A DNA stretch of 64,000 nucleotides from Branchinecta lynchi (Eukaryota > Arthropoda > Branchiopoda > Anostraca > Branchinectidae), in the NCBI GenBank assembly GCA_023053575.1, contig JAKZAP010000009.1, forward strand, positions 14,427,869 to 14,491,868. Direction: 5' to 3'. Within the stretch, counting starts at the first letter, position 1, and each line of letters starts with the position of its first letter. The position numbers and the translations under genes were made by a program. Below, piece by piece: positions 11,530 through 23,515 of the stretch. Below the pieces are notes generated by a model. The model was not told the origin of the DNA. It made no database searches and saw only the letters and a program-made list of their open reading frames with translations.

Positions 11530-11660
11530 GCCAATCTGATTTGATAGTGCAAAACGGACACGTCAGCTGAATTTTATTAGAGCTATATTTCGCCCCTTCT
11601 TGGCAAGGGTCCTCTACAGGCTAGCGGCTCAAGTTGGAAAAACGAACTTGTGGGAAAACT
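11530..11660 (+). repeat. Dispersed repeat, 'cttcttggcaaggg' family
   Basis: gatagtgcaaaacggacacg, then gccccttcttggcaagggtc, match the duplicated unit at 23030-23140 and 23310-23430. A shorter match lies at 30205-30275 (ggatatacgtcagct, then ggcccttcttggcaaggg). The immediately upstream 11440-11500 contains an inverted partial copy (cctgaagaggccccttacc). Confidence 0.6.
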
Positions 11661-11985
11661 TGTGGTTTTGGAAAAAACAACTTATGAAAAACGAAAAACG
11701 AACTTGTGGGAAAATTTGTGGTTTTCACACAAGTTGTTTTTCCAACCAAAAAGTAGTCGACTTCTTTGCTCCGTTAAATATTAGTCTTCCTACTTTGACG
11801 TGTCGTAGACACCAGCTCACCACGGATTTTAGACTGAAATGTCTATTTTCAGATAATCACAGATCCATCCTAGCAGATTACTTTTGTGATCATTTGTAAT
11901 AAGAACTCTTGAAGCAAAAATGATGATGAACTCATCGGGAGCACGAAAATGTATATTTTGCTCAAAAGTATTATTTTTACTTTAA

Positions 11986-13736
11986 AGGACACCTGTCCAA
12001 TGAAACCATACTTGAACACACCATAGAGAATACATTTACGGACATGGCCAGGGAGAGCATTCTTCTCCTGAGCGTGACGTTTTCAAAAGAGGGAAGTTCA
12101 TTTCTGGAGGTTTGCACATGCAGACTCCAAGACAACAAGACCAAAGGTTTCGATGGGATCCCAAAAATTCAATATCTGATCCAGACAACTGGGTCTTGTC
12201 TTAGCCAGATCCAGTCTTCGCATCAGAAACAGATTAAGGCCAAATAGCTAATCACCTGAGAAAACCAAGTTCAGATTTGGATTCAGCATGTGTGTTTACC
12301 CCTATAAGTCATATCTGTTTTGACGAAAACTTCCTGCCAGTACATCTGCCAATTTCCCGGTTCCGGCCGAACTCTAGAACTACTTGTCTTCAAAAAAGAA
12401 AGCTCAAAGACGAAATCAGGGTATCTTCTTTCCCCAGTAACGAACATCTAATCAACTTCAAATAGAAATTTAGCTTATAACAAATTTTCCGATTCCAGCC
12501 GGATTCCGGTCGAACTAGATGTCCGGGTAAAATACGATTGCCATACAGGGACTCAGCATCTCTTCTTACCCCTAAATCGCTTAGCTAATCAACTAGAAAT
12601 ATAACTTTGACTTCCAACAGTTTTCCGGTGTTGGCCGGATTCCGGACGAACTACATGTCCGGGTAGAAACTTGTTTTCACATAAGTGTTCAGCATGTCTT
12701 CTTGCCCTAAATCGAACATCTAATAAACTCCAAGTAAAACTTTTAATTTTGACAAACTTTCCGGTTTGGGCCGGATTCCGGTCGAAATACTTGTCCATCG
12801 AGAAAATAGTTTTCACCATCGTCTTCAGCATGTCTTCCTACCTCTAAATCGAACATTTAATCAACTTCAAATAAAACTTTTACTTTCAACAAACTTTCCG
12901 GTTTGGGCCGGATTCCGGGCGAAATACTTGTCCGTCGAGAAAATAGTTTTCACCATCGTCTTCAGCATGTCTTCCTACCCCTAAATCGAGCATCTAATCA
13001 ATTTGAAATAAAACTTTTACTTTTAACAAACTTTCCGGTTTGGGCCGGATTCCGGGCGAAATACTTGTCCGTCGAGAAAATAGTTTTCACCATCGTCTTC
13101 AGAATGTCTTCCCACCCCTAAATCAAAGATCTAATCAACTTCAAATAAAACTTTTACTTTCAACAAATTTTCCGGTTTTGGAACCATCGTGTTCAGCATG
13201 TCTTCTTACCCCATAATCGACTATCACATTAGCTGTTTCAAAATATTTTGTTTGTCCCTTAATTTGAATCCCCTCCCCCACCCCTAAATGTAGAGCTACA
13301 AAGCCCATCTACGAACTTGACTGGTCCGACGACCCAACGAATCCTCAGACCAAGTTTCATCAAAAAATCTCATTCCCTTCGAGAGTTATCGTGCTTACAG
13401 ACGGACGGACAGACGGACGGACGGACAGACGGGCAACTTTTGCGATGTCATAGGTATCCCTCCACTTACGTTTTGGGATCCCAAAAAGCGTATTGGAATT
13501 TCTTCTAGATATACGTTTGGGCTTAACTGGTTAAACATATTCCAGAAGAAGGGTTGATTGGAGACATTTGTTCATTTCTAAAATTGTTCGGTACTGAAAT
13601 AAAGACAGATGCAAAATGGAGCAAAAATCATAGCTTGGAAACCCTATTTCGTATTTGGATTGGGTTTTCTGCAGGCAATGTTAACGGTAGTCATACAGAT
13701 AGGGATGATATTTGGTACTGTTCATTCAGGTGTCCT
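11986..13736. mobile_element. TTAA-flanked composite element carrying R (copy D)
   Basis: The left end is AGGACACCTG (11986) and the right end is CAGGTGTCCT (ending 13736). TTAA lies directly outside both ends (11982-11985 and 13737-13740). TTAA target use is characteristic of piggyBac-like elements, although the termini do not start with the usual CCY. R is embedded in reverse orientation between gactccaagac on the left and an aagcg junction on the right. The same arrangement occurs at 48537-49974, and a copy lacking R lies at 34187-34357. Confidence 0.7.
12134..13487 (-). repeat. Composite repeat R, copy D (nested)
   Basis: This is reverse orientation. The tail aacaagaccaaaggtttcg is at 12134, followed by array units marked by cagcatgtcttc at about 12694, 12829, 12966 and 13196. 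The core motif lies near 13345-13392, then (acggacgg)n and ttttgggatcccaaaa ending at 13487. It sits inside the TTAA element. Confidence 0.85.
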
Positions 13737-13854
13737 TTAAGACAATCAATTATAAGCAAAACCCTCGAGGTATAAATGATCATGGGCTCGTGGATCGAGA
13801 AAATCTATATTTTGCTTAAAACTATTTTTTGTACTTTGCGGTTAGGATTAGTAC

Positions 13855-15275
13855 TTTTAGGGTTGGTCGAATCTGGGAACGGACAATTTCTAAGCCAATC
13901 TTGTCAAGTGTCTAATTTCCAAGCCAAGTTTCATCGTCCTAGCACATCTGGAAGTACCTTGATTCGCGATCACCGGAACTGCGGCCCCCCTCCAGCTCCT
14001 ACCACAGTGCCCGAACCCTGTCTGATTCTGTCACTGATGTATCTAGGGCTTGCGCTTTTTCTTCCAAGCAAGTTTCATCCCAATCGCTCCAATATAAGCG
14101 TGGCACAAGATTTCTGGCTCTCCCCTACCCCCCCCCCCCACATTCATCGGATACGGTCCGGATTTTTAAATAGGATATTTGAGACATGAGGTATTTCCAA
14201 CTCTCAAGTTTCATTAAGATCCGATCACCCGTTCAAAAGTTATGCATACCTCAAGATCCAGGATTCTCCCTCCCTTGACTCCCCACAATGGTCGGATCTG
14301 GGAACTGACTATTTCTAAGCTAATCATGTTGAAATTTTCAAGCCAAGTTGCATCGTCCTAGCACTTCTGGAAGTACCCTAATTTGTGATCACCGGAATTC
14401 CCCCCTCCCCCCTCTAACTCCCCAAAGTGCCCGAATCTTGTCCGGTTCAGTCACTGACGTACATACGGCTGGGGTTTTTTCTTCCCACCAAGTTTAATTC
14501 CGATCGCTCCACTCCAAGCGTGTCACACGGTTTGCTGATTCCCCTCACTCACCGACCCCACCTTCATTGGATCCGGTCCGAACCTGAAAAGGGATATCCG
14601 AGACATGTGGTCTTTCTACATATCAAGTTTCATTATGATCCGATCACCCGTTCTAAAGTTATACATACCTCAAGATCCAGGATTCTCCCTCCGTCCTTTC
14701 CCCCACGATAGTCGGATCGGGAAGTTGAGTATTTTCAGGTTAATCTGGTCGGGTCCATGATTTTCCTGCCAAATTTCATCGTCCAAGCCCACCTGCAGAT
14801 AACTTAACTCCGTATCACCGTAATTCCGGAACCCTCCTCCAGTCCCCAGAAAGTGCACGAATCCGGTCCGGTTCTGTCAATGGTGTACCTAGGACTTGTG
14901 ATCGTTCCTCCCACCAAGTTTCATCCCGATCGCTCAACTCTAAGCGTGTCACATAGTTTCCGGTTCCCTCTCCGACCCCCCCCCCCCCCCCCCCACATTC
15001 ATCGGTTTCGGTCCGGACTGAAATGGGACATGTGATACGTGACGTCTTTCCAGATATCAAGTTTCATTAAGAGCCGATCACTCGTTCGAAAGTTAGGCGT
15101 GCCACTAAATTCCGGATTCCTGCTCCCCCTCCCTTCCCCCACGATGGTCGGATCGGACAGATGACTATTTCCAAGTTAGTTTGGTCGGGTCCCTAGTACG
15201 CCTGCCAAGTTTCATCATCCTGGCACATCTGGAAGTACCCTAATTCGCAAACACCGGACTAACCGACCGACAAGT
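13855..15275 (+). repeat. Composite repeat P, copy a (~430-bp units)
   Basis: The landmark caagtttcatc(g/a)tc recurs at about 13920, 14341, 14768 and 15205, a spacing of 421-437 bases. Each unit has a C-rich stretch, the word ccgatcacccgttc, an aaagttat and a gatcgctcca word. The end has accgaccgacaagtgatcgg. Plus and minus ORFs of 60-137 aa are frames through Pro/Ser-coding repeats and are not genes. Confidence 0.8.
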
Positions 15276-16435
15276 GATCGGAAAAAAAATGAACAAAAAA
15301 TCTGCTTCAAACTACCCCGCCCCTAGTAAATTTGTCTGACCGATATTCATCATCAATCGTACCTTATTTTATTTCTCATTTTAACTCTTGATGCTTCCTT
15401 ATATTATTTTCCATTTTCATTCTTGTTGTGTGTCATGTATTATACTATGTTTGCCTACACTGTAAACTAAAATACCCCTCTTTTTGTGAAATACGTTGCA
15501 AATGACACGGATTCCGTTTGCCCAGCTTTACTTTCTGAGCTTTAGAAAAGGCATACATCGTTAGATCAGGTTGAAAGATAGTGGACTGTGCTGGGACAGA
15601 CTCCTTTTCGGTTTATTTGAAGGTCTGTATCTTGAAAAAAAAAACCTGCCCACTTCAACGTTTTTACAAAAAGAGTTTCAGCTTGATGGCTAGTTTGTAA
15701 AATTTTCTGTGAAATATTTTTGTAAAAGAAATTGTTTTGAGAACTGTTTTAAGATCCGTTGAACAAAGTATAGGTTGCAAAAACGTTTCTGCAATAAACG
15801 TTTATGGACCTTGAACCCTGAGTTCAAACTTTTTGCGGAGGCTATGTATTCGTCAATTCAGTTTCGGAAAACCCTACAATCGGAAACTACAATCGGAAAA
15901 TTATGTGTCTCGATCAGAGGCATTACCAGCCAAAATATTTCGGGGAAGGGGGGAAGGTAATTACCGACTGGCTGGTCGTTTTACCGACTGTTTTAGCAGA
16001 GATACCGACAGTTTTTAAGAATAATATGTTTGACGAAAAATCGACTGTTTTGAAGATTGAAAACTTTGTTTTTGTATTGACTGTATCCGTTTGACTATTT
16101 CCACAAATTGAATGGACAACCTCCCCCCCCCATTCGTGGTGCCCCTGGTCTCGATTCTTGTTCTTGTTATCGCTTTGCTTTTAACCTTTACAACATCACT
16201 TTGATATCCATGTTTTATTGGGTTCTGGGGTAAATAGATAAAATTCATGAGGTAAAAGCCATGAAAAGAGCGTAGCTTGGTCGACAACCAAGGTCATTCA
16301 ACAGGAAATAATTTATATATAATTTAGGGAAACATAAAAACCGTAAAAAACGGTCGAAGTGATCGAACTTTTCCGAAAACAGAAAAGGCCATAAACGAAA
16401 TAACTTAACACTGTGAGATACGGGACTTCCTAAAA
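15276..16435. other. No gene; contains cagtcggt-type repeat at 15935-16130
   Basis: 15276-15900 shows no feature I recognise. 15935-16130 is related in reverse to the insertion at 4520-4765 (taccgactgg, gctggtcgttttaccgactg). Open frames at 15775-16094 overlap one another without domain content. Confidence 0.35.
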
Positions 16436-16846
16436 GTGTGTTCTCGCCGTTCCCCGAGGACTCCTCGGGGAATCGAAGGGAACGGCGAGAATAGAGGGAA
16501 TCACTCCACGCGGACTCCGCCTAGGAAAACAACGAGAACACGGAGAAATGCTTCTAAAATGTATTTTGTTCGAAAAAAAGAATGTGCAGTTGACGAAATT
16601 ACTAGATCCAATTTCTTTTGGGATTTGTTTATTCTGATTCTTTTTAATTAATTTTACATTGCACAAACACTGGCAAAAACTGATTCCCCTCCGAAGATGA
16701 AAGGGAGTCCTTTTTGACGATGGTGATGATAATCAGAGCATTCCCCGCCCGTGGGGACTTGGAAGAATAGTGGGAGTGGTTCCCCGTGACAAACAAAAAC
16801 GCGGCTACTCCTTAAGCGGAGACCTTAGGGAACGTCAAGAACACGT
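16436..16846. mobile_element. Possible MITE with gtgttctcgccgttccc ends
   Basis: gtgttctcgccgttccc (16436) is mirrored imperfectly by ggaacgtcaagaacac (ending about 16846). The left end also forms a local hairpin: ttctcgccgttccc pairs with gggaacggcgagaa (16479-16493). No target duplication is identified. Confidence 0.4.
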
Positions 16847-17238
16847 CTTAAGTGAAAGCGTTTCTGAACCTGCAATTGGCTGGAAAAGGTATCCTAACTT
16901 TTTTTTGATCGTATGATTATATTTTTCGCATAGGTGTTTGAAAAGATATTACAACTTAAAGTCTTCATATTCTTATTACAAAAGCGAATTATGCTTTCTA
17001 TTGGTTGGTTTTGCATAAAGCGTCATAGCCAATCAAAAGTAGAAAAGGCTAATTTGTTCTTTAAAAAAGCAATTAACATCTTACTTTCACAACTCTGTTA
17101 GAAAATTTTTATTGAACTAGTTGGCAACATTTCTACCATTAACAGGCTCATAATTATCATCATATGCCGATAAGTATCTGTTAACTCGGGAATCTAAATC
17201 AAAAGTCCTTTAACTCTCGCTCTTAAACTCATTTTGTT

Positions 17239-18542
17239 GGCACTGTCTAGGGAACCGGGAGTCGTACTTTATGTCCTACGGGCTACGGAACCGGTAGTTC
17301 TCACGGAAACCAAACCATATGAGCTGCGATTCCGGGATCTGACGTCATTAACTAACGGAAACTTGTATGTGCTGGCTCCCGTTCCGGTAGTAATTGGAAA
17401 TAGCTCACGGAAACTTCATCGCACCAGCTTCTCGTCCGGTAGCCTCACGGAATTGTGTACTCAGAAGCTAGGGAGCCGGTAGTTGATACCGGAAACTGTA
17501 TAATTGGAGCTTCTGTTCCGGTAGTGTCTACGTGGAATATAAAACTTACGGAATAGTTTGGATGAGAGCTAGGATGCTGGGATTTTCACCGACTTAGAGA
17601 AAATAACATGGGAAAAAATTCACTACCGGAACCCATATATTAAGAGCTAAGGTACCGGTAGCAACTACTATTTGCTTGAAAATGACCAGCTCACGGACAC
17701 AGGTGACTATGGGCTAGGGTTCCGGTAGTGACGAAAATACAAAAATTGAACTCACGGACCCATGTCAGTGTAGACTAGGAAACCGGAAGTGAATATTTTT
17801 GACCCACGGAACCCAGCTCCTGCGGGCTGGGGTTCCGGTAGTGCCAAAAATTAAAATTACAAACTCACGGACGCGTGTCAAAATGGACTTTGGGTCCGGT
17901 GCACCTCACTGAATCAAGTTCAAAATCTTATTTTGTTTTGCCCTCCCGGAACCCCAGCCCGCAGAAGTTGGGTTCCGTTAGTTAAAAAAGTTTGCTTCCG
18001 GTTTCCTAGTCTGCACTGACATGGGTTCGTGAGTTCAATTTTTTTTTTGTCACTACCGGAACCCTAGCCCATAGGCATCTGTGTCCGTGAGCTGGTCGTT
18101 TTCAAGCAAATAGTAGTTGCTACCGGTACCTTAGCTCTTAATATATGGGTTCCGGTAGTGAAGTTTTTCCCATGTTATTTTCTCTAAGTCGGTGAAAATC
18201 CCGGCATCCTAGCTCTCATCCAAACTATTCCGTAAGTTTTATATTCCACGTAGACACTACCGGAACAGAAGCTCCAATTATACAGTTTCCGGTATCAACT
18301 GCCGGCTCCCTAGCTTCTGAGTACACAATTCCGTGAGGCTACCGGACGAGAAGCTGGTGCGATGAAGTTTCCGTGAGCTATTTCCAATTACTACCGGAAC
18401 GGGAGCCAGCACATACAAGTTTCCGTTAGTCAATGACGTCAGATCCCGGAATCGCAGCTCATATGGTTTGGTTTCCGTGAGAACTACCGGTTCCGTAGCC
18501 CGTAGAACATAAAGTACGACTCCCGGTTCCCTAGACAGTGCC
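17239..18542. mobile_element. Complete foldback element, 1304 bp, 9-bp target duplication
   Basis: The left arm (17239-17845) and right arm (17941-18542) are inverted copies separated by about 95 bases. The outer ~70 bases differ at a single position. The termini are GGCACTGTCTAGGG and its complement. CATTTTGTT lies immediately outside on both sides (17230-17238 and 18543-18551). The arms consist of about eleven short units that start CACGGA or TACCGGA and end TCCGGTAGTG, with variable centres and 15-35-base A/T-rich spacers. Long inverted repeats made of subrepeats with a 9-bp duplication fit Foldback-type or Mutator-like non-autonomous elements. The 82-aa and 120-aa ORFs are the same arm read from either side. 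Confidence 0.92.
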
Positions 18543-18562
18543 CATTTTGTTAGCTCCCTTCC

Positions 18563-20490
18563 ATGAAAGAAAATTCCGTTTTCTTCTTGTTTGTCCTGCC
18601 ATCTTTCAAACTGAAAAGTGCGCGAACTGTGACTCATCACTATGAAGGAGTCACATCATTAGTTGAAAAGGACAAAGATGTTCTGGAGTTCTGCCAGAGT
18701 AAGTAAATAATTTAATCTCTGTTTTTGTTTTCTTTGTTAGCCTGTCTCAGACCAACTGGATGCTTGTAAGCTTTTCTTGGTTAGCCTGTCTCAGACCAAC
18801 TGAATGCTCATAAGCTACAATCCTATTTGCATAAGCTTAGTGAAGAAATGATTGCTTAATTCCCTTAATTAATTTCTTTTGATAATTCTGTGAAAATTTC
18901 TGAACTCTTTTTAATACCAATCTAATTTAAGACCAATCAGTTTTACTTTCACCTGACTAACTTACCTGACCAAACCCAGCAAATCAGCATTAGAACTAAC
19001 TTAGCCTAGTCTGGTGAATGCTATGCTATGTCACCTGAAAGGGTGAGGTGTAAATCTCGTGTAAATACTGTGGTTATAAATTCTACAGTGAGTTGTTTCT
19101 TGAGAAACATTAGGCGATATATGTTTCATTCATATGGAGATTGATCGAGATACGCTTTTCTGCCTTTCTTTTTGTCAGAAAAGATTTTGTATAGTAGTTT
19201 TGTAAGTCAATGTCCAGATCCAGTTGGTCCATCCTTCTGATACCTGTCTGATACTGTAAATTCCCCGTTGTCTTGTCCTGGTCTTGTCTTGGGGTTTTTA
19301 ATCCTACTTCATCTTCTGACACTGCATCCCTTCCTGAACCTTTCCCTATCCCTCAGCCTCCCATACCATCTCAATTCCCAATTTTTGTTGTTGATGATAC
19401 TGATATTGGAGAAAATGTTTGTTGTGACAGTTGAGCGGGAAGAAGCAAAGCTTTTCCTTAAGTAAGTAATTTATTTATGACCCACTATTTTGAAAAGGCA
19501 GAGTAAATGAAGAAAATAAACAAAATAAGCAAAACACATAAACACGCAGAAAAAAGATAGGCTACTTAATTTTTAATCTTCGGTCAGGAAGCAGTGGACG
19601 ACTTTGTGCGCTGGTTGGGCCCTGTTGTCCATGATTTTTGAAAGCGATGAGGAAACATCCCAAAGGGTCACACTTGCATCTTGAATTTCTCTGTCAATGT
19701 ATGGTTATGACATAATTTCGTTAAGTGGAGCTGGTGCTTCGCATATTTAAAATAACATGATCTCATCTTTTTAATCTTCAGTATTAAGCTTCAATATCTC
19801 CACACATTCAGTAAGAAGGTTTCTGATGAAATTATTGCTGGAATTCAGAAATTTCAACCTTTATGTCAAGCACATTGTTCTGGTTCTGACCCAGAAGTTT
19901 ATGTTAATGTTCCATTTGAGAGGCTGGACTCAAAGGATAAGAGAATTGTTTTTTACCATTGCAACCTACATCTACCAACAGTTTGACCATATTGCTTTAC
20001 AAAATAGTTTTTTCAAGTGGAAAGGAAGAAATAAGAGAATGCTGTGGGTACAGAGTATAATTGCATGAAAATCTGAATGCTGTGATGGGAGATCCTGAAA
20101 TATTATCCTGGTAGTTTGAAGGAAAGAAGTAGCCTACAAGGTTTCAAATACTGTCAGTTATACTGATGTTCCTTCTAAAAAGAATTTGTGTTGTGCTGCG
20201 TTAAGTTGTGCTCTCTAATTTGTTGTTGATAAGTCTCAAGTTATCAATTCGCCTTATTCTGGCTCAGCATTCAAAGTGGACTAGATTCTGTTAGTCCCCC
20301 ATTGTCTCAAAATCAACACAATCAACACTTATGTGTGTCTATATATAGACATACTTAAGTCGGGTCTATAGGGTAATGGGTAACTTACATTTTCTATACT
20401 ACCAGCAGGGAGCAGATTCCAAATTTTCTACTCGTCAACCTGAGAGCTATTTTACTATGTCTGTCAGATGTGCTGATGGTGAGACATAGG
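18563..20490 (+). pseudogene. Degraded exon-like gene remnant (unidentified)
   Basis: Several plus-strand segments look coding but do not join in one frame. 18563-18704 is open from an ATG for about 47 codons and ends at a donor-like agagtaagt. 19298-19430 encodes a Pro/Ser-rich stretch ending in an acidic VVDDTDIG. 19782-19981 follows a strong acceptor (ttttaatcttcag) and encodes about 65 residues including FERLDSKDKRIVFYHCN. 20145-20300 and 20405-20488 are further open pieces with in-frame stops between them. I recognise no domain. This could be a decayed host gene or an old transposon gene. Introns and stops are inferred from sequence alone. Confidence 0.35.
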
Positions 20491-20807
20491 GGGAATAATA
20501 GAAACTAGTCAGCTTGGAAGTGGAAGTACTTACTATGATTTTTTTTTCTTGTTGTCTTATTTGTGCCATGATTTTAACTCGATGTGATGTACTAGGATTT
20601 GCTTCCCTTTCCAAAACCAATTTGACCTCAATCTTTATGCTTATAAGCTTACTGTCATTATTTTCTTGACGAGTTATTTCGAAGATTACTGTGATTGTTT
20701 TCTTGATGCCTTATTTACGAGTTTCCAAAGCGTCCAAAGTTATATGTAATTATTAAAATCCATGGTTTCTTGAATAGCTCAGTTCTTATGTCACTTGCAG
20801 CTTTGCT

Positions 20808-22297
20808 CAAGTGCCATATACTCTTTTCGGTCTGTTGGTCGATCGGTCTGTCGGTTCACTGTTCTCGAGTTAAGGTACTTCCAGAAAGTTAGGACGATGA
20901 AACTTGGCAGGCATATAAGGGACCCAACCAAACTAACTTGGAAATAGTCACGTCCCCAATCCGACCACCGAGGGGGGAATGGCGGGATGGAGAATCCGGA
21001 ATGTTGAGGCATCTATAACTTTCGAACGGGTTATAGGATCTTAATGAAACTGTACATTAACAATCTCGTGTCTCAGACCTCCCACTTCGAGTCTTGAACG
21101 GATCCGATGAATGTGGGGGGGGGGGAAGCCGGAGGGGAGAACCGGAAATATTGTGACACGATTAGACTGGAGCGATTGGGATGAAAATTTTTGGGAAGAA
21201 CAAGCACATGCCCTAGATACATCAGCGACGGAACCGGGCCGTATTCGGACCCTGGGGCTAAGACGATGAAAATTGGCTTGACCATTTGAGGCTTGAGATG
21301 ATTAGTTTAAAATAGTCAGTTTCCCAATCTGACCATCGTGGGGAGGGGGGGGGGGAGAATCCGGAGTCTTGAGGTATATATAACTTTTGAAGGGGTGATC
21401 GGATCTGAATGAAAATTGATATTTGGAAAAGCCTCGTATCTCAAATTTCCGAGATCAGTTCCGACCAGATCCCATGAATGTGGGGTGGGGGTGGTTGGAG
21501 GGGAGAACCGGCAATCTTGTGTCACCCTTAGAGTGGAGCGATGAAACTTGGCGGGAAGAGCAAGCACAAGCCATAGATACGTCACAGTACCGGACCATAT
21601 TCGGGCACCTTTGGGGGAGTTGTAGGGGGTGTGGGTCCGAAATTCCGGTCACCGCGAGTTAAGGTACTTCCAGATCCGCAAGGACGATGAAACTCGACTT
21701 TGAACATCAGAGCCTTAACGAGATTGGCTTAGAAATTGTAATTTCTCAGATTCGACCATCCCTTCAAGTACTATTAAAGCAAAATATACTTTTTCATGAT
21801 CCCCATTAGCCCATGATCGTTTATGCCTCAAGGATTTTGCTAAGAAATGAATTTTTAGCACCCTTAAATTACATATCTTACCGAAAAGTAAAAAAAAATA
21901 CTTTTGACCAAAAGATATAATTATATTCGTGATCCCCAAGGGCCCATGATCCGTTTTGCCTGAAGGGTTTTGTTATTTCCTTAAAGTAAAAACAATTATT
22001 TTGAGCAAAATACATATTTTCATGATTTCGATGAGCTTGTCATCATTTGTGCAAGAGTGCTCGTTACGGATGAATGTTCTAGCGCCCTTAAAGTGAGCAT
22101 CATCACAGCCAAATGCGTAAATAGAATAATTTTTAAGAACGATCCATTCTCACGATTTCAAAGGACCAATGATCATTCTTATCTCAAGGGGTTTGCTTAC
22201 AAATGAACACAACTAACGCACGAATTGGCAAATTCCTATTTTCATCCTCTGATACAGCGTTGCAAGTGCCATATGAGCTTCTAGCTCTTGTCTTCTA
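20808..22297 (-). repeat. Composite repeat P, copy b
   Basis: This is the reverse orientation of P. caagtgccatat (20809) is followed by a ggtctgttggtcgatcgg region and two units containing the core motif ataactttcgaacggg (about 21020) and ataacttttgaagggg (about 21382). 21745-22260 has four or five degenerate ~110-base subrepeats (catgatcc.., gcccatgatc.., gggttttg). The far end is caagtgccatatgagc, then agctcttgt (22268-22297). Confidence 0.7.
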
Positions 22298-22596
22298 AAC
22301 TCTTAATGAATAAAATATTAGCTGATAAAGTCATTATTCTTGACTATACATGTATATAAATGGTAATGGTGATAGGGATAGGAGAGGAATTTCTGTGAGA
22401 TTGCTGCAGTAAGAAGCCTTTTCAGAAAACTCACGTTTTTTCAAACGCGGAGGTCAGACGCTTGCATCGGTCATTGATTTTCATCGTCTCTTAACTAATG
22501 TATCGCGCAGAAGACTATCAAATTTAGAAGAAGGAAGCTTGTTTTTCATCGGATATTATTATGTCTCACGTGTACTTCTGGCACGAATTCCCGATG

Positions 22597-22925
22597 AAAC
22601 GTTATGTAGCTGCAACCCTTCAGCATGCAACGCTGCCGGCCCTTTGAACCAGTTTTGCGATTAAACGTTATGTAGCTGCAACCCTTCAGGATGCAACGCT
22701 GCCGGCCCTTTGAACCAGTTTTGCGATTAAACGTTATGTAGCTGCAACCCTTCAGGATGCAACGCTGCCGGCCCTTTGAACCAGTTTTGCGATTAAACGT
22801 TATGTAGCTGCAACCCTTCAGCATGCAACGCTGCCGGCCCTTTCAACCAGTTTTGCGATTAAACGTTATGTAGCTGCAACCCTTAAGGATGCATCGCTGC
22901 CGGCCCTTTGAAACCAGTTTTCGAA
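22597..22925. repeat. 66-bp tandem repeat, five units
   Basis: aaacgttatgtagctgcaac begins at 22597, 22663, 22729, 22795 and 22861, an exact 66-base period with a few substitutions. Because 66 is a multiple of three, the minus strand stays open and encodes a 22-residue repeat containing GCSYITFNRKTGSKGRQRC. No start context or domain supports a real protein. Confidence 0.9.
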
Positions 22926-23004
22926 GAAACGCTTTTGCAAATACAAACGCTTTCTCCTGCAACATATTCTTGTGCGATACGTTTTCTCTTGAAACGGATT
23001 CGCT

Positions 23005-23515
23005 AAAACGACCCTTGCCAAGAATATTTGATAGTGCAAAACGGATACGTCAGCTTAATTTTACTAGAGCTATATTTCAGCCCTTCTTGGCAAGAGTCCT
23101 CTTCAGGCTCGAAGCCGCTCAAGTTGGAAAAACGAACTTGTGGAAAACGTGCCAAGAGGTGTGCTAACTATTACGGAAGTAGGTTGTATTGGTACGACGA
23201 GTACTTTAAGACAGTGGTTTAATATTCTTTGAGCTCAAGCTGACTTTGAAACATTTATTCAAACAATGTTAACAACGGATAGACAGTGGTTCCCCTTGCC
23301 AAGAATATTTGATAGTGCAAAACGGATACGTCAGCTTAATTTTACTAGAGCTATATTTCAGACCTTCTTGGCAAGAGTACTCTTCAGGCTCAAAGCCGCT
23401 CAAGTTTGAAAAACGAACTTGTGGAAAACGTGCCAAGAGGTCACGAAATAGGATTGCTAACTATTACGGAAGTAGGTTGTATTGGTACGACGAGTACTTT
23501 AAGACATTGGCTCCC
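23005..23515 (+). repeat. Direct duplication, ~280-bp spacing
   Basis: ccttgccaagaatatttgat, then gcaaaacggatacgtcagc and cccttcttggcaagagtcct, followed by ggttgtattggtacgacgag, occur at about 23010-23216 and again at 23294-23508. The inner ttgccaagaa/ttcttggcaa words are mutually inverted. Related copies lie at 11530 and 30205. Confidence 0.75.

Noticed and set aside
13776..14711. Plus-strand ORFs of 137 and 94 aa
   Set aside because: Translations of successive P units in different frames, with no conserved protein.
17239..18542. A CRISPR-like array (regular short repeats with variable intervals)
   Set aside because: The conserved parts are unit edges, not identical repeats. The units are mirrored in a palindrome with transposon-type ends and target duplication, and the genome is eukaryotic.
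17234..18640. Two long ORFs with identical protein sequence on opposite strands
   Set aside because: They are the two arms of the same inverted repeat and have no start context or domain.
22546..22824. A 92-aa minus-strand protein with three internal repeats
   Set aside because: It exists because a 66-base tandem repeat is a multiple of three. No other evidence of coding.
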